A stretch of 64,000 nucleotides of DNA, taken from the NCBI GenBank assembly GCA_949775045.1, contig OX459095.1:33950564-34014563 (forward strand), given 5' to 3'. The stretch is from Metridium senile. Taxonomy: Eukaryota > Cnidaria > Anthozoa > Actiniaria > Metridiidae. Both the position numbers and the translations under genes were made by a program. Under the pieces are notes generated by a model. That model was not told where the DNA came from, did no database searches, and saw nothing but the letters and a program-made list of their open reading frames with translations. Shown one piece after another: positions 35,340 to 45,610 of the stretch (positions are counted from its first letter, which is position 1; each line of letters starts with the position of its first letter).

Positions 35340-36890
35340 CTGGGCACGAGGCTGTAGTGCACGGATTTACACCACTCTCTTGAAGAAGTGCTGTTGAGGA
35401 AAAGTTTAGCCACAAACTTAAAGTTTAGCGGTAATTTATATATCTATTTACCTCGTATTTTAAAAGAGGTTGTGTATTTTATCGTGGTGGAGTGACTTTG
35501 GTGAATGCTTTGCCAAATTCGCTCATTAAATTTGCTAAACTTCGTCGTAGTGGTCCCCCCCGTCGACCGGCATTTGGCGCCACTACACTATGCAAGCTGT
35601 AAACAGAAAATGAGCGGTAAGAATAATGACTTTTATCAAGAGTTGACTTAAATAAGTAAACATTATTACTAAGTAAGGTTTTTACGGAAAGTTTACATTA
35701 AAATTATTGAAACTGATGCTGTGAGCTGTTTAGATGATATGCGATTCAGGTTAGCCCTATTTTGGATCTTGAAAGCTGCTGGCAAATCAGTTTCAGTTTC
35801 ATTTTACAACCGGGGTGGAGAGCAAATATTATATTCATGAATTAAAATTGCTCACTTTCAAAGACAAGTAAAAATTGAACGATATTTTTTTTCGTTGCAG
35901 CTAAAATTTCTGGTTGAGTGAGCAAAAAAACTTTCCACCTGTATTTTTGAAAGGTAGTCGTGCCTTTACTGCAAAAGTGATCACTTAAACCAAGTGCAAA
36001 TAACTTCTTGGGGTATTAAAGTAGTACTTCCATTTAAAATCAGTGGCAAAATATTGTTAGTTCAAGTTCCTAGGCTTTTCAGAACTTGGACTTAAAACTT
36101 ATTCTTTCAAAATTCTTTGGGCTTGCTTATTCCTCTTGCATCAGAGGAATGCCAACCACAGAATTAGTGTCTGCAGCTTGCAACAACTGATATATATAAA
36201 TGAGACTTTTATGCATTATGATATAGCACAGTTTTATTGAGCAGTCAATCAGTTAAAAACTTATAAGCTATTTCCTATCGGATGCACACTCACACACTCC
36301 CTTTTGTGCTTTTTTATAAACTTTCAAGTGGATGATTTTATAGGAGCATGTGTAGAAACATGATATAATGGAGAATCAGATTGGCTGAAAACCTATGACC
36401 AAGTTTTCATGGGCAGCATGGTTTGTCTTTCTTATACCAGCCCTGATTATACTTACTCACCCATTGCGTGTAAACACACTTTAACACACAGAAAATATAT
36501 TTTACAAAGAACTCTGAACAAGGCTATACCTTATAACACAGTTATGCTTTTTTTTTATTAGTTATGCTTAATTGTTCTAAATGTATATCTTTTATCTCAT
36601 GATCACACATAATTTTTGTATTTTCAATAGACTTGATGAGCAACATCTCATATATTGGCTTTGTGCTAAAGAACTACGAGATAACACAAGTAAAGAATTA
36701 TGAGGTTTTTTTTAGCAAAATGCAAAGTTGAAGAGGATGCGGTGCCTTCTAGACACAGGTAAAGCAAGTTGAAAACTATGAAAAATATATAATTGTACCA
36801 ATGAGTTGTACCAATGAAAAATGATAACTTGTATATGAAAAAAATATAAACGTATATTGCAGTGAAACTACAGTATACATAACAAATGCA
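35340..36890. other. Intergenic stretch, possible plus-strand 5' exon at about 35610
   Basis: atgagcg followed by a good donor (gtaagaa) ends at 35616. A possible continuation after an acceptor at about 36630 stays open for only about 37 codons before a stop, with no family resemblance, so I do not call it a gene. The rest shows no repeat termini or coding blocks. Confidence 0.3.
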
Positions 36891-36894
36891 TTGC

Positions 36895-37140
36895 TTACCA
36901 ATGAAGTGAATGTACCAGTGGCACCTCTGTGTAGTTTCTTTTTGCCAACATTACTTGGTTGTGAAGATCTTGAGGGTCAACATTTCTTGGGACTGCAGGC
37001 TTGTGTTCTTTGCATAATTTCTTGTGCATCGCTCTATATCTGGGCAGCTGTACTGGACCATCAATTTCTTTTCTGACAGCCCTTTTAACTGCTCCCAAAT
37101 CCGTTTCATAATTAATGTATTTTACCTCAAAAAAGGTTAA
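36895..37140 (-). pseudogene. Fragment resembling the N-terminal region of integrase-core transposon proteins
   Basis: The minus frame has GPVQLPRYRAMHKKLCKEHK followed by VPRNVDPQDLH. This pattern (Gly-x-x-x-Leu-x-Gly/Arg-Tyr-Arg, then Val-Pro-Arg, then a VDP-like turn) I recognise from multi-copy invertebrate and fish proteins with an rve-type integrase core. Only about 80 residues remain. No catalytic core is present, and the assignment rests on memory of the family. Confidence 0.35.
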
Positions 37141-37413
37141 AAATGGCTTTTTGTAGACTATGGTCATTATTGGTGCGAGCGTAGCGAGCAGCGAAAATAA
37201 TCTAGCGGGATTCCTGTGGACGTGAGAGCCTGGGGGAATCTATATTGTTCTTGCGAAGGATATCGAGATTTTCTTCGATGACTGTATATCGAGTACTGTA
37301 CAGTGGTTATTTCTTTCGTCAGCGGTTCTTTCTGTTGATTTACTTGTAAGTGGAAGTATTCATCAGGACCATCAAGGTGACGAACGTTTTAGCGTCGTTT
37401 CTAGAGGAAGACA

Positions 37414-37758
37414 ATGTGCCTTTATCAGTCTTTCGGCTTTGTTGTGTGCAAACTCGTGCCATCCTTCACAATGGACGACTCAGATGATCGATTATATCTT
37501 AATTCAAGGAGATTCTATGTATTTAACAGCTTACGAAGAACACACTATACCAGATACAGAGACATTTCACTTACCTATTTACCAGATCTAGCCCGCTGGT
37601 TTCCACTGGATATTCGAACAGAACAATCGCTCGTCGAGGCAAACAATCTAAATCAATCGCCTGATAAATCGCCTGTCGAGGCAAACAATCTAAATCAATC
37701 GCCTGTTATTCCATCAAACAATACTACTGATTACTACGTGGTATTTCATGGTGAATAA
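37414..37758 (+). CDS. Hypothetical 114-residue protein with internal repeat
   Basis: An open frame with an upstream ATG at 37414 and a second at 37471 (MDDSDDRLYLNSRRF), the latter being the more likely start by composition. The tail contains two copies of PVEANNLNQSP or a close variant, from an in-frame tandem duplication of about 51 bases. The upstream 200 bases are locally less AT-rich, as in a 5' UTR. No known family. It could be a first exon, since no splice donor inspection was decisive. Confidence 0.3.
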   Translation: MCLYQSFGFVVCKLVPSFTMDDSDDRLYLNSRRFYVFNSLRRTHYTRYRDISLTYLPDLARWFPLDIRTEQSLVEANNLNQSPDKSPVEANNLNQSPVIPSNNTTDYYVVFHGE

Positions 37759-37759
37759 T

Positions 37760-38457
37760 TGTTAGTGTTTCATGGGTTAAATGAAACGACTCTGTTGTCA
37801 TGTTTTTTGACTTGTTATATTGTTAAGTTGATAACCTATTGAAAAAAGTGTTTTCAAAAGTTCTTGTTCAAATAGACCCATGCAAAAATTAACAGAAACA
37901 ACAAAAAATAAGCACAAACAGGTACAGAAAATATAATTTAACAATGGAAAGTTCCAGTTTACCACCTTTAGCATTGGTATCAGTTACCACCAATAATGTT
38001 CCAGTTCTTAACTATTGCCAATCACATCTGCACAATTCATTATTGATTATCATATTATTTTGTCTATACTATAATCATTGAATTTTCCAGTTATGATTTC
38101 AATGTACTCCATTATATCGTTTTTGATTGTTTGATATTGTAATACTTTGTTTAATTATTTCTATTAAACATAAATTTCAAATTCTTGTTTTTTGTCCATT
38201 TCGTCATTCTCTCACCTGTCGCAGCACTTCACTTTCAATAGAAACCGCTAGTTCTAAATAATTTTCTGAATGGCACTTACTTTTGGACTTTCGCTTTTTC
38301 TTGCTCCTCAAGTCTAAACTTTAGTACTCAATTTTACTTTTAACATGTTCAGTTACAACAATTTAACTTTTTTGAACCAGTAATGAATGCATTTGACTTT
38401 AATGGAAGTTTTGACTTCCATTTGAAACGAAGACTGCATTTAATGTTTGTTTCGTTA
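37760..38457. other. No feature seen
   Basis: AT-rich sequence without recognisable coding, repeat termini or hairpins. Confidence 0.4.
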
Positions 38458-39151
38458 TTAACCAAGATAAATACTAGTCTCTATATACTGGTATGGATAT
38501 AACTTAGAACCAGAGGGCTGTGGTAAATTATCTTGGTACTGATTAGAAAACTGTTTCAAAGTATTGTAAGGCGGACTTAAAAATGCAGGCAACTGTGGCG
38601 GCAAAGGTGCGACTACATTGGAGTGTCTGTGTTGTTCGATAATCATTGGCAGTTGCCAATGTCCTTCTTCTGGTCTCCATGATGCGATTTTGTTTTGGAG
38701 GGCACGTTGTAAAACCAGGAGATCTTGATCAAGTTTCAGCCGATCTGTGTATTTCGGTAAATTCTGCAACCTCAAATGCTGCCGCATAACACTGAAAAAA
38801 AAATGAGGAGGACTTCTGTCTTGATGCTACGAAATTATCTAATTCATTCTTTTGCTTTTCGTGTTGTTTTATCAGGCCTTTCAGCTCCGCTTGAAGCAAT
38901 GAAATTTGTGTTTTACACTCTGGGTGTTTTTCTTTTATCTTGTAATTCTTCACACTTTGACAAGGCTGTGATTTACATGTTTTCTTTGTGTGTCCAGTGA
39001 AATGGCAATTGTTACAAACTCGACTGCGATTGTTGGCCAGTGAAGCAAGTTCCTGTTCAACTTTGATTCTTTCCAATTCCCAATTAGCACTTTTAATTTG
39101 TACAACAAGAACAGTAAGGTTCTCTTGCATCTCTGTTGCTTTTTTATCTAG
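38458..39151 (-). pseudogene. CCHC zinc-knuckle / coiled-coil protein, one frameshift
   Basis: The first frame (39151 to about 38800) has a heptad-like Leu/Ile-rich segment, then CNNCHFTGHTKKTC, a canonical C-x2-C-x4-H-x4-C zinc knuckle. A Lys/Glu-rich coiled coil follows (LLQAELKGLIKQHEKQKNEL). The frame then shifts within a run of A (9 bases near 38800) to RQHLRLQNLPKYTDRLKLDQ and continues to 38458, ending in a Pro/Gln-rich tail. Together about 230 residues. The continuity of sense across the homopolymer suggests either a decayed gene or a sequencing error. Zinc knuckles bind single-stranded nucleic acid. The family name is unknown to me; it feels like a multi-copy lineage-specific family. 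Confidence 0.5.
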
Positions 39152-39154
39152 CAA

Positions 39155-40048
39155 TGATTACCTGCAATAATGTCCTGTCATCCGACTAAAAACAGTGTTA
39201 CCAGCACTACTTCTAAAGGTTATAACTTTTGACCACTGCATGGATCCATCAGTGCTGACCTTCTTAAACTTTGCCTCAGCTGACAGTCATTCTAAATCAA
39301 TCAAAATGATAGCATTTCGATAAGATACAAGGCTGCAAAACACGATTGAAATAGTGCTATTTCTTGGACACACTTAGTAAATATCTGAGTTGCTATTTGT
39401 CCTGAAATCACCTAAAATATAGCAAATATAAAAGCTATCTTTGTAGAACAAAAAGCTTTCATAAATCTTAGACCCTCGTTTGTACTTTTTGTCACACGAA
39501 AATGTTGTTCAATATCAGCTGAAGAAAATGAATTTAAAGCCTTGTAATAATACTTGCACACTGCTGTGAGAAAGCTCCGTTTTGACACCACTGGGCAACC
39601 TCAGTACCACTTAGAAACCGCAGACCAAATATAACACAGGGGCAAAATGTCTGTGATTTCTGGTAATGAAATTAGGCTAAGGTGGTTCTAACTGATTCTT
39701 ATTTACAAAGCAAGGTCGGTGACTCCAGCAAGGCTGACATTCATGACATGGTCATAGGATGCTTTGTCTACGATACCATCTGACATTTCTTTGGTCTGCA
39801 CTTGGTTGACCTATCTTCAGTATCGTCATTGGTGAATTTCTTTAAAAACTCAATACTTTGAAATGTGTATCTCTCACCTGTGCACAATACATAACCAGAT
39901 CAATGCCATCTTGAGTTACTTTACAGAGTGGAAATTTTTCATGGGAAATTTGTTTTCTTGGCAGATTATACATTTTTGACGTTCAATATCCGGCTTTGTT
40001 TGGGCTTCACTTCATGGCCTCAAGTAACTGAAGTGGAACAGAATACTC
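39155..40048. other. No feature seen
   Basis: Could include upstream exons of the minus-strand zinc-knuckle frame, but none is supported by both splice sites and composition. Confidence 0.35.
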
Positions 40049-40273
40049 CAGTTTCACGTTATCTATCACCGCTGTACTATTTGACAAAAGGCGCATTTGC
40101 ACAGGCTAAGCCTCGATTTGTTGTCAAAATATTCACAAATCCCAAGCAAAGCACGAAAAAATGTTACCGCTTAACAAAAGAAAACACATTTGCATTTATC
40201 TGAATTGAGGCTAAGCCTGTGCAAATGCGCCTTTTGTCAAATAGTACAGCGGTGCTAAATAACACGAAACTGG
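40049..40273. mobile_element. Palindromic MITE, about 63-base arms
   Basis: ccagtttcacgttatctatc and gacaaaaggcgcatttgcac on the left pair with gtgcaaatgcgccttttgtc and the right terminus. The centre is unpaired for about 100 bases. Confidence 0.85.
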
Positions 40274-40510
40274 TCTATTGCCGCCTCCATTTTTGGAATT
40301 TGGAAAACTAATTAGTCAGTTTTTCAAAGAAAGTCCTACAGAGGAAATTTCCTATCAATTGAGTTCCCCACATATCTAGTGCCTCTGCAAGTACAGCTAA
40401 ACACAACACCAAAATGGCCGCCAAAAAGAATGCCTCGTGCTTATCCTACAGGAAGCCCAAACTTGAATTTTTCTGCTTTAGCAAATTTTCGATTTGCTTA
40501 ATGTAGTCTA

Positions 40511-43500
40511 GTCGGAAAGAGGGGTTCCCATGCACCCAAAAGATATATTTTTTTAACTTACATTTTTAAAATCCTCATAGTGTCTATTTACATGATTTTG
40601 ATGTTCCCATTGCGAAATCGTGTCCCATGGCCTCGTTTTGGCGGTTTTCATGGCGGCCATCTTGGCGGCCATCTTGGATTTTTTGCAAAAATCGAAAAAC
40701 GATATAAAATTTAAAATGAACGGCCAGAATTGTAATTTTTGACATATATAATCGATTCAGAGTGATATTTTCACCATTTGGTAATGATCAATAAATTGAA
40801 ACTCAAAATAATTGAAAAATAATTAAAAAAGTGTCCCTCTCTTGTAAAGCTAAACCCTATAAGATTCCCTTGAAGTAAAAATATGGGGAGAATTTAGCTC
40901 AGAAGCGTTCAAGTTCTAGTCATCATCATCACTGAAAAGATCATCGTAATCAATCTCTTCGAATTCATCCTCTTCGTCTTCTTCATTGTCTTCCACTTCC
41001 TCAGTTGTTTCCTCTAATAAATCAATAAGTGAAGGAGGAAGAACAGGACCACACGACCAAACAGGCTCCAAACTATCCTCCTCAGTCTTCTGCCAGCCCT
41101 GGTCGGGATCATAGGGTTTCGGGCGCCAGAAGATCGGGATGTGAGCTCTTTTGTAATTGGCAAGGCGGTAGTTCACTCGACTAATATGTGGAATAAGGTT
41201 ATCTCTGCAAGGTGGAAGTCGAGAAAGATCCACTTTAGACTTGGTAGTTAGTTGTTCTTCGGATCCCACCATCTTCTTCAACATGATGCTGCGCACGGTA
41301 TTAAGCGACTTCTCTCTGGCCTGGCCATACATCATACACGTAAATGCCTCAAGATCATCTACAACCTCTTGTTCTATAGACCAATCACTACCGAGTTTTC
41401 TGTGGGTGTTAAACAATATCAATCATTTTAACATTGAAACATCATGTTGTACAATATACACCTCGAATTTTCACCTGAAGGCATCATTATACTTGGGGTT
41501 GTTCTGTAGCTTCTTCAGTGGCCCAACCTTGCCCTTACCCTTGAAGGCACTTGTAACATCTTCTCCAGTAAATACATACAATCCGAGTATTGTAATACAG
41601 TATTCAGCTCCCTTAGATTCTGCTAATTCACTGATGTTGATAATTTGGCGGTGTTTTCCAGTTCCAGTATCCAAGTAGATAATGAGTGGAATGGAGTGAG
41701 CATAGTGCAGGAGAATAACGAAAATGTCAGTGTCAGGTGTCCTCACCACAGCTGATTTGTACCCCAGCTTTGCAGCGTACTTAAGGTACAACACAACTCG
41801 GGTGTCTGTCTCCTCCTGGTTGGATACAAGCTCATGGACCTCACTTGTCGTCACCTGAAATGTGTTAAATTATATTTCACAATAAGCCAAGTGCGCTTCA
41901 CAAATGTTTGCTAACAATTTTAATATACTCACATCACCATGTGATGAGTCAAATTGATATGCCTTGCCATCCACCACTACCATTGCTGTTCCAAATTGCT
42001 CAAGCCGAGATGCTGCCGCCTTGCTTTCCCACACGCGCAGTAATAGCTGACAGAACTGGGTTTTATTATCCTCGTTTGCCAGAAATAGCTTGAAGTCAGT
42101 TGGCCTTTTTGTTGCAGGCCCTTCTACGATATAGCGCTGCGAGAAACCACGCCGCAGTCTCTCCTGGGCCTTGATGGATTCAGGATGATACGAATCAGTT
42201 GAGAAAATAAAATTCCCTTTAGCAACCATCTGATCTAACAGTTTAAGGCATATGGTTCCAAACGTTGGGGGGAAATTTTTCAGGGCATGGAATAGGGCGT
42301 TGCCATCTTGAATATGTAAGCTATCTTTAGGATACGTTACAACCTCTTGAATATCTTCCACCAGGAAATGAAGCAGTGAAGCCTTATTGGTTTTATCAAA
42401 GAACCCATCAGCTGTGCCAAGACTGTGAGGTACTGGTGTGAGTGAATATCGCATAAGCTCCTCAATGTCAACCGGTTTTTTTAGATTCTGTGATTTGATA
42501 AAGAGCATGAACGCTAGGTCACTTTGTTCACGGTACTGGACAACCTGCAAAGTTTAACATATAGAGAATGTTTTACAATTAATTTCATTTTCTGCTTATC
42601 ATAATGCAAGCAATTATATATGATAATTACGTTAGCAATATATATGCATAACATACTTTTCCCTGTGACAAAGTGAGCTTTATTGTTTTGTTCGATGCCT
42701 CCATGGTCTTCAGCTTGATTCTTTTGATGGGCTCAAAGAACTGCGTCTCAGGAGAACCCTTCACAAAGCGAGCTCGGATGAACTCTTCTTTGGCCTCCTT
42801 ACCAGCTGCTTCAGCACGGAGAACATCCAACACGTGCACCAGATGCCAGGCTGTAAAGATGGTCCTTGTCTACCAAGGAGAAAGGATTAGTGAAGTTGCA
42901 TATAGCTGACATCGTACGCTTGACTGCTTGTTCAGACTTCTTGATCTCAGCTCTCTCCAGCTCACGATGTTTTCCGGCCTTTGGGCAGTCTGGGTCATCG
43001 ATGAGACCACACATCTCCAGCATTTTCTCAAAATACTGAGCTCTTGTCGAAGTCGTACGCCACCATTGCTGATAGGCACCGAATATTGAAAAGAGCCCTA
43101 CAAATCCACCTGAAAAAATACAAACATTTTAAGAATGGCGTTAAAAGAATTGAGGGATCGAGAAGAGTGATAACGGTAAATAACTAATCAATGATATTAA
43201 TAGCGATATTAGTGGTGGTGCTGGTGCTGGTAACTTGTCACTACCTGCTGATTTCGAAAATTTCATGAAGGTCTCTTCCATTGTCTTGTCAACCGCGCTA
43301 AGCGCACCAGGTATCAGAGACCGCGCAACTGCGATGCAACCCTTTTTTAGAAGCTCCTTTGCTCCAGAAAGAGATTTATTGATGTTCGTCAGGAACACCT
43401 CCAGCCAGACTAGGTACCTGTGAAGAGTCAAAGACCATGCAATCATATAACTATTTAATTTGTACTGCCTTATAAATATGTAGGTTGAAAAGTTATTTAC

Positions 43501-45311
43501 CTTGAATAGTTTGGCCCATCGTATGCAAAGAATAGATCTGCCATATCCCCATTGCATTTGTGGAAGAGGTCCCAGTTGTTAGTCTTCACAGAATATTGTA
43601 ACATTAGAATTAGACAGGCATGGTCTATCACACTTAGCCAGAATTTGGCAGTCTTGCCAAGGTACCCGTTGCGCACCTTGTCTTCAAAGGTACAATACGT
43701 CTCAAGGATGGCGAGAGTGGAGGGATCTTGTAATGCAAGGTCGAGGGTTTGGTGACTACAAGTCTTGACAAGATTAATCAGAGCCACAGGGTTATTGACT
43801 TCCACATTGTCTTCCTTAACAAATTGCTCAATTAACAACCGCTCCATGGCTTCACTGACCGTTTTGAGACAGAAAAGAGCTTTAGCGTATGCTTTCCCTT
43901 TAAGTACACTGCGCAGGCAGCCACTGGAGACAAGTTAGCCTCTATTAGGATTTCTGAGTAACCAGAAACCCTGCATTTGTTACCAGTCAACATTCCCATG
44001 TAATTCATCCCTGTGTGAAATGGCCCAGGGAGGACCACATGCTTCTTGTACTCCTCTGGGAATTTCCAAATGAGAGGTAGAGCCTTCATATTCTTCACAT
44101 AAATGTGCAGTTGCCTTGCGATCCTGCTCTGTCTCGATTTTAGTACGATTTGTAGCTTTAGATGTTTCTCGCAAGTGATTGATATATTGAAGGTTGAATG
44201 ATTTGCGACAGGACAGGTGGAAACGGGCCTCTCTAGCAAACAGGTCTTCGCCATACACAATACGATGTAGATGGTAATTTTTTAGCTCTAAGGCTCGACA
44301 TTCAATTTGTTTTCAAGTGGGCTCCTTCGTAGCTCCTTCCTTGTCGAATATTGAGAACGTAATGCATCGCTCAGTTTTCCTGGACAATTTCAACTCAAGC
44401 TTTTCACAGAAGATACACTCTGGAGGAAACAACTGCGAAGATGTTGGTTTACGAGGCGATCGAGATGTTATGGCTCCATCATTAGATGTGACAATACTCT
44501 TTAAACGATCGAGATTTTTTGTAAAATTTTGATAACAGCCTCGGTGGTAGCCAATTGCTTTTCAAACTGCACCATCGACTATCTCTGGAAATCTGGTTAC
44601 AGACATCTTCCATGCGATTGGGCGAATGTTTCGGTTCCATAAGTCGTCTTTCACGGATATTGTGTAGCTGAGCAAGCTTATCATTGTAAGAACCCTTGAC
44701 ATTACAGAACGGTGTAAAATCGCCATGATGAATAGAATCAACATGTAAAATGCATATAACACCAGTATTACGTTTATTTACCTCTTCATCACCGTGATAA
44801 TCGCTCTTTCGTTTCATTTAAAGTCATACTACAACACTAAAACAGCTAGAAAACGAGCTTGAAATGAAGTTTTTTGAGCTATTTAGTCTGTCTATTTAAG
44901 AACGCGCGCGCGCCTCCAATTTCCCGCCTAAATTTCCCGCTCAAACCACAGGGAACCCAATCTAGAAAAATAAATTGATATTAAGGCAAAACATGATATA
45001 TAAAAGCTTAAATATGCTCAAATGTTAATGATAACACTCTGAATCCATTGTATTCAAGTAAAAAAATATTAAATTAGAGTTTGGAGGATTCATTTTAAAT
45101 TTTATGTCGTTTTTCGATTTTTACGAAAAATCCAAGATGGCCGCCAAGATGGCCGTCATGAAAACCCGTCATGAAAACCGCCAAAACATGGCCATGGGAC
45201 ACGATTTCGAAATGGGAACATCAAAATCTTGTTAATAGACACTATGAGGATTCTAAAAATGAACGTTAAAAAAATATATCTTTTGGGTGCATGGGAACCA
45301 TCCTTTCCGAC
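40511..45311 (-). mobile_element. 4.8-kb TIR element with FEN/XPG-like coding gene
   Basis: The left TIR (40511-40720) starts gtcggaaag, and the right TIR (45090-45311) ends in its complement. They share ttcccatgcacccaaaagat, the ggccatcttgg blocks and tcgaaaaacga. TIR lengths are about 210 and 222 bases with good identity. The element carries one minus-strand multi-exon gene (40916-44817). I do not see a DDE transposase. The flanks (tagtcta and ccaacta) give no obvious target duplication, so the exact ends may be a few bases off. Confidence 0.85.
40916..44817 (-). pseudogene. Multi-exon element-encoded protein with FEN1/XPG-like motifs, frameshifted
   Basis: Supported minus-strand exons: 43501 upward to 44817 (with breaks), 43245-43417, 42657-43109, 41933-42544, 41475-41854 and 40916-41399 (stop). 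The N-terminal part contains YGEDLFAREARFHLSCRKSF, a Cys/His-rich region. The exon at 41475-41854 has QEETDTRVVLYLKYAAKLGY, then RTPDTDIFVILL, then TGEDVTSAFKGKGK. This order matches the acidic EAE..., SxDxD and GCDY...GIGPKRA motifs of FEN1/XPG nucleases. The C-terminus is a Glu/Asp tract. At least three frameshifts (near 44600, 44140 and 42845) and upstream breaks indicate decay. I recall related multi-copy proteins in cnidarians and fish but cannot name the superfamily. Confidence 0.7.
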
Positions 45312-45610
45312 CCAACTAATGGAAGTAGATGTATAGGATTAATTGACTGTTTCTTTTTTCACGAATATTTTATTCCTGTAGTAATTAAGTCTTATTTTTA
45401 CATTGATGTCTTTCTATCATTGCTATTATCAAGTACCACAGGGAACCCCAAAATACATTTTTTCTCATTTTATATTTTTCCGCAACAAACGTTAGGCTAA
45501 GAACGATTTTATTATATATTTTAAATCAACATCGGTTTAAACGCTTTAAATTTTTTTTATGCTCATCAAGCTGATAATACTCTAATACTCTATGTATTTT
45601 CAATAATGGT
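45312..45610. other. Short gap between elements
   Basis: Contains one accacagggaacccc motif near 45436 (see the related repeats at 44945, 61931 and 62107). Otherwise nothing. Confidence 0.35.

Noticed and set aside
36630..36735. Possible second exon for a plus-strand gene starting at 35610
   Set aside because: It gives only about 40 residues without any family resemblance; the acceptor is ordinary. Not enough to call a gene.
43235..43423. Plus-strand frames across 41-44 kb
   Set aside because: They are complements of the minus-strand exons of the 4.8-kb element, which carry the recognisable motifs and splice sites.
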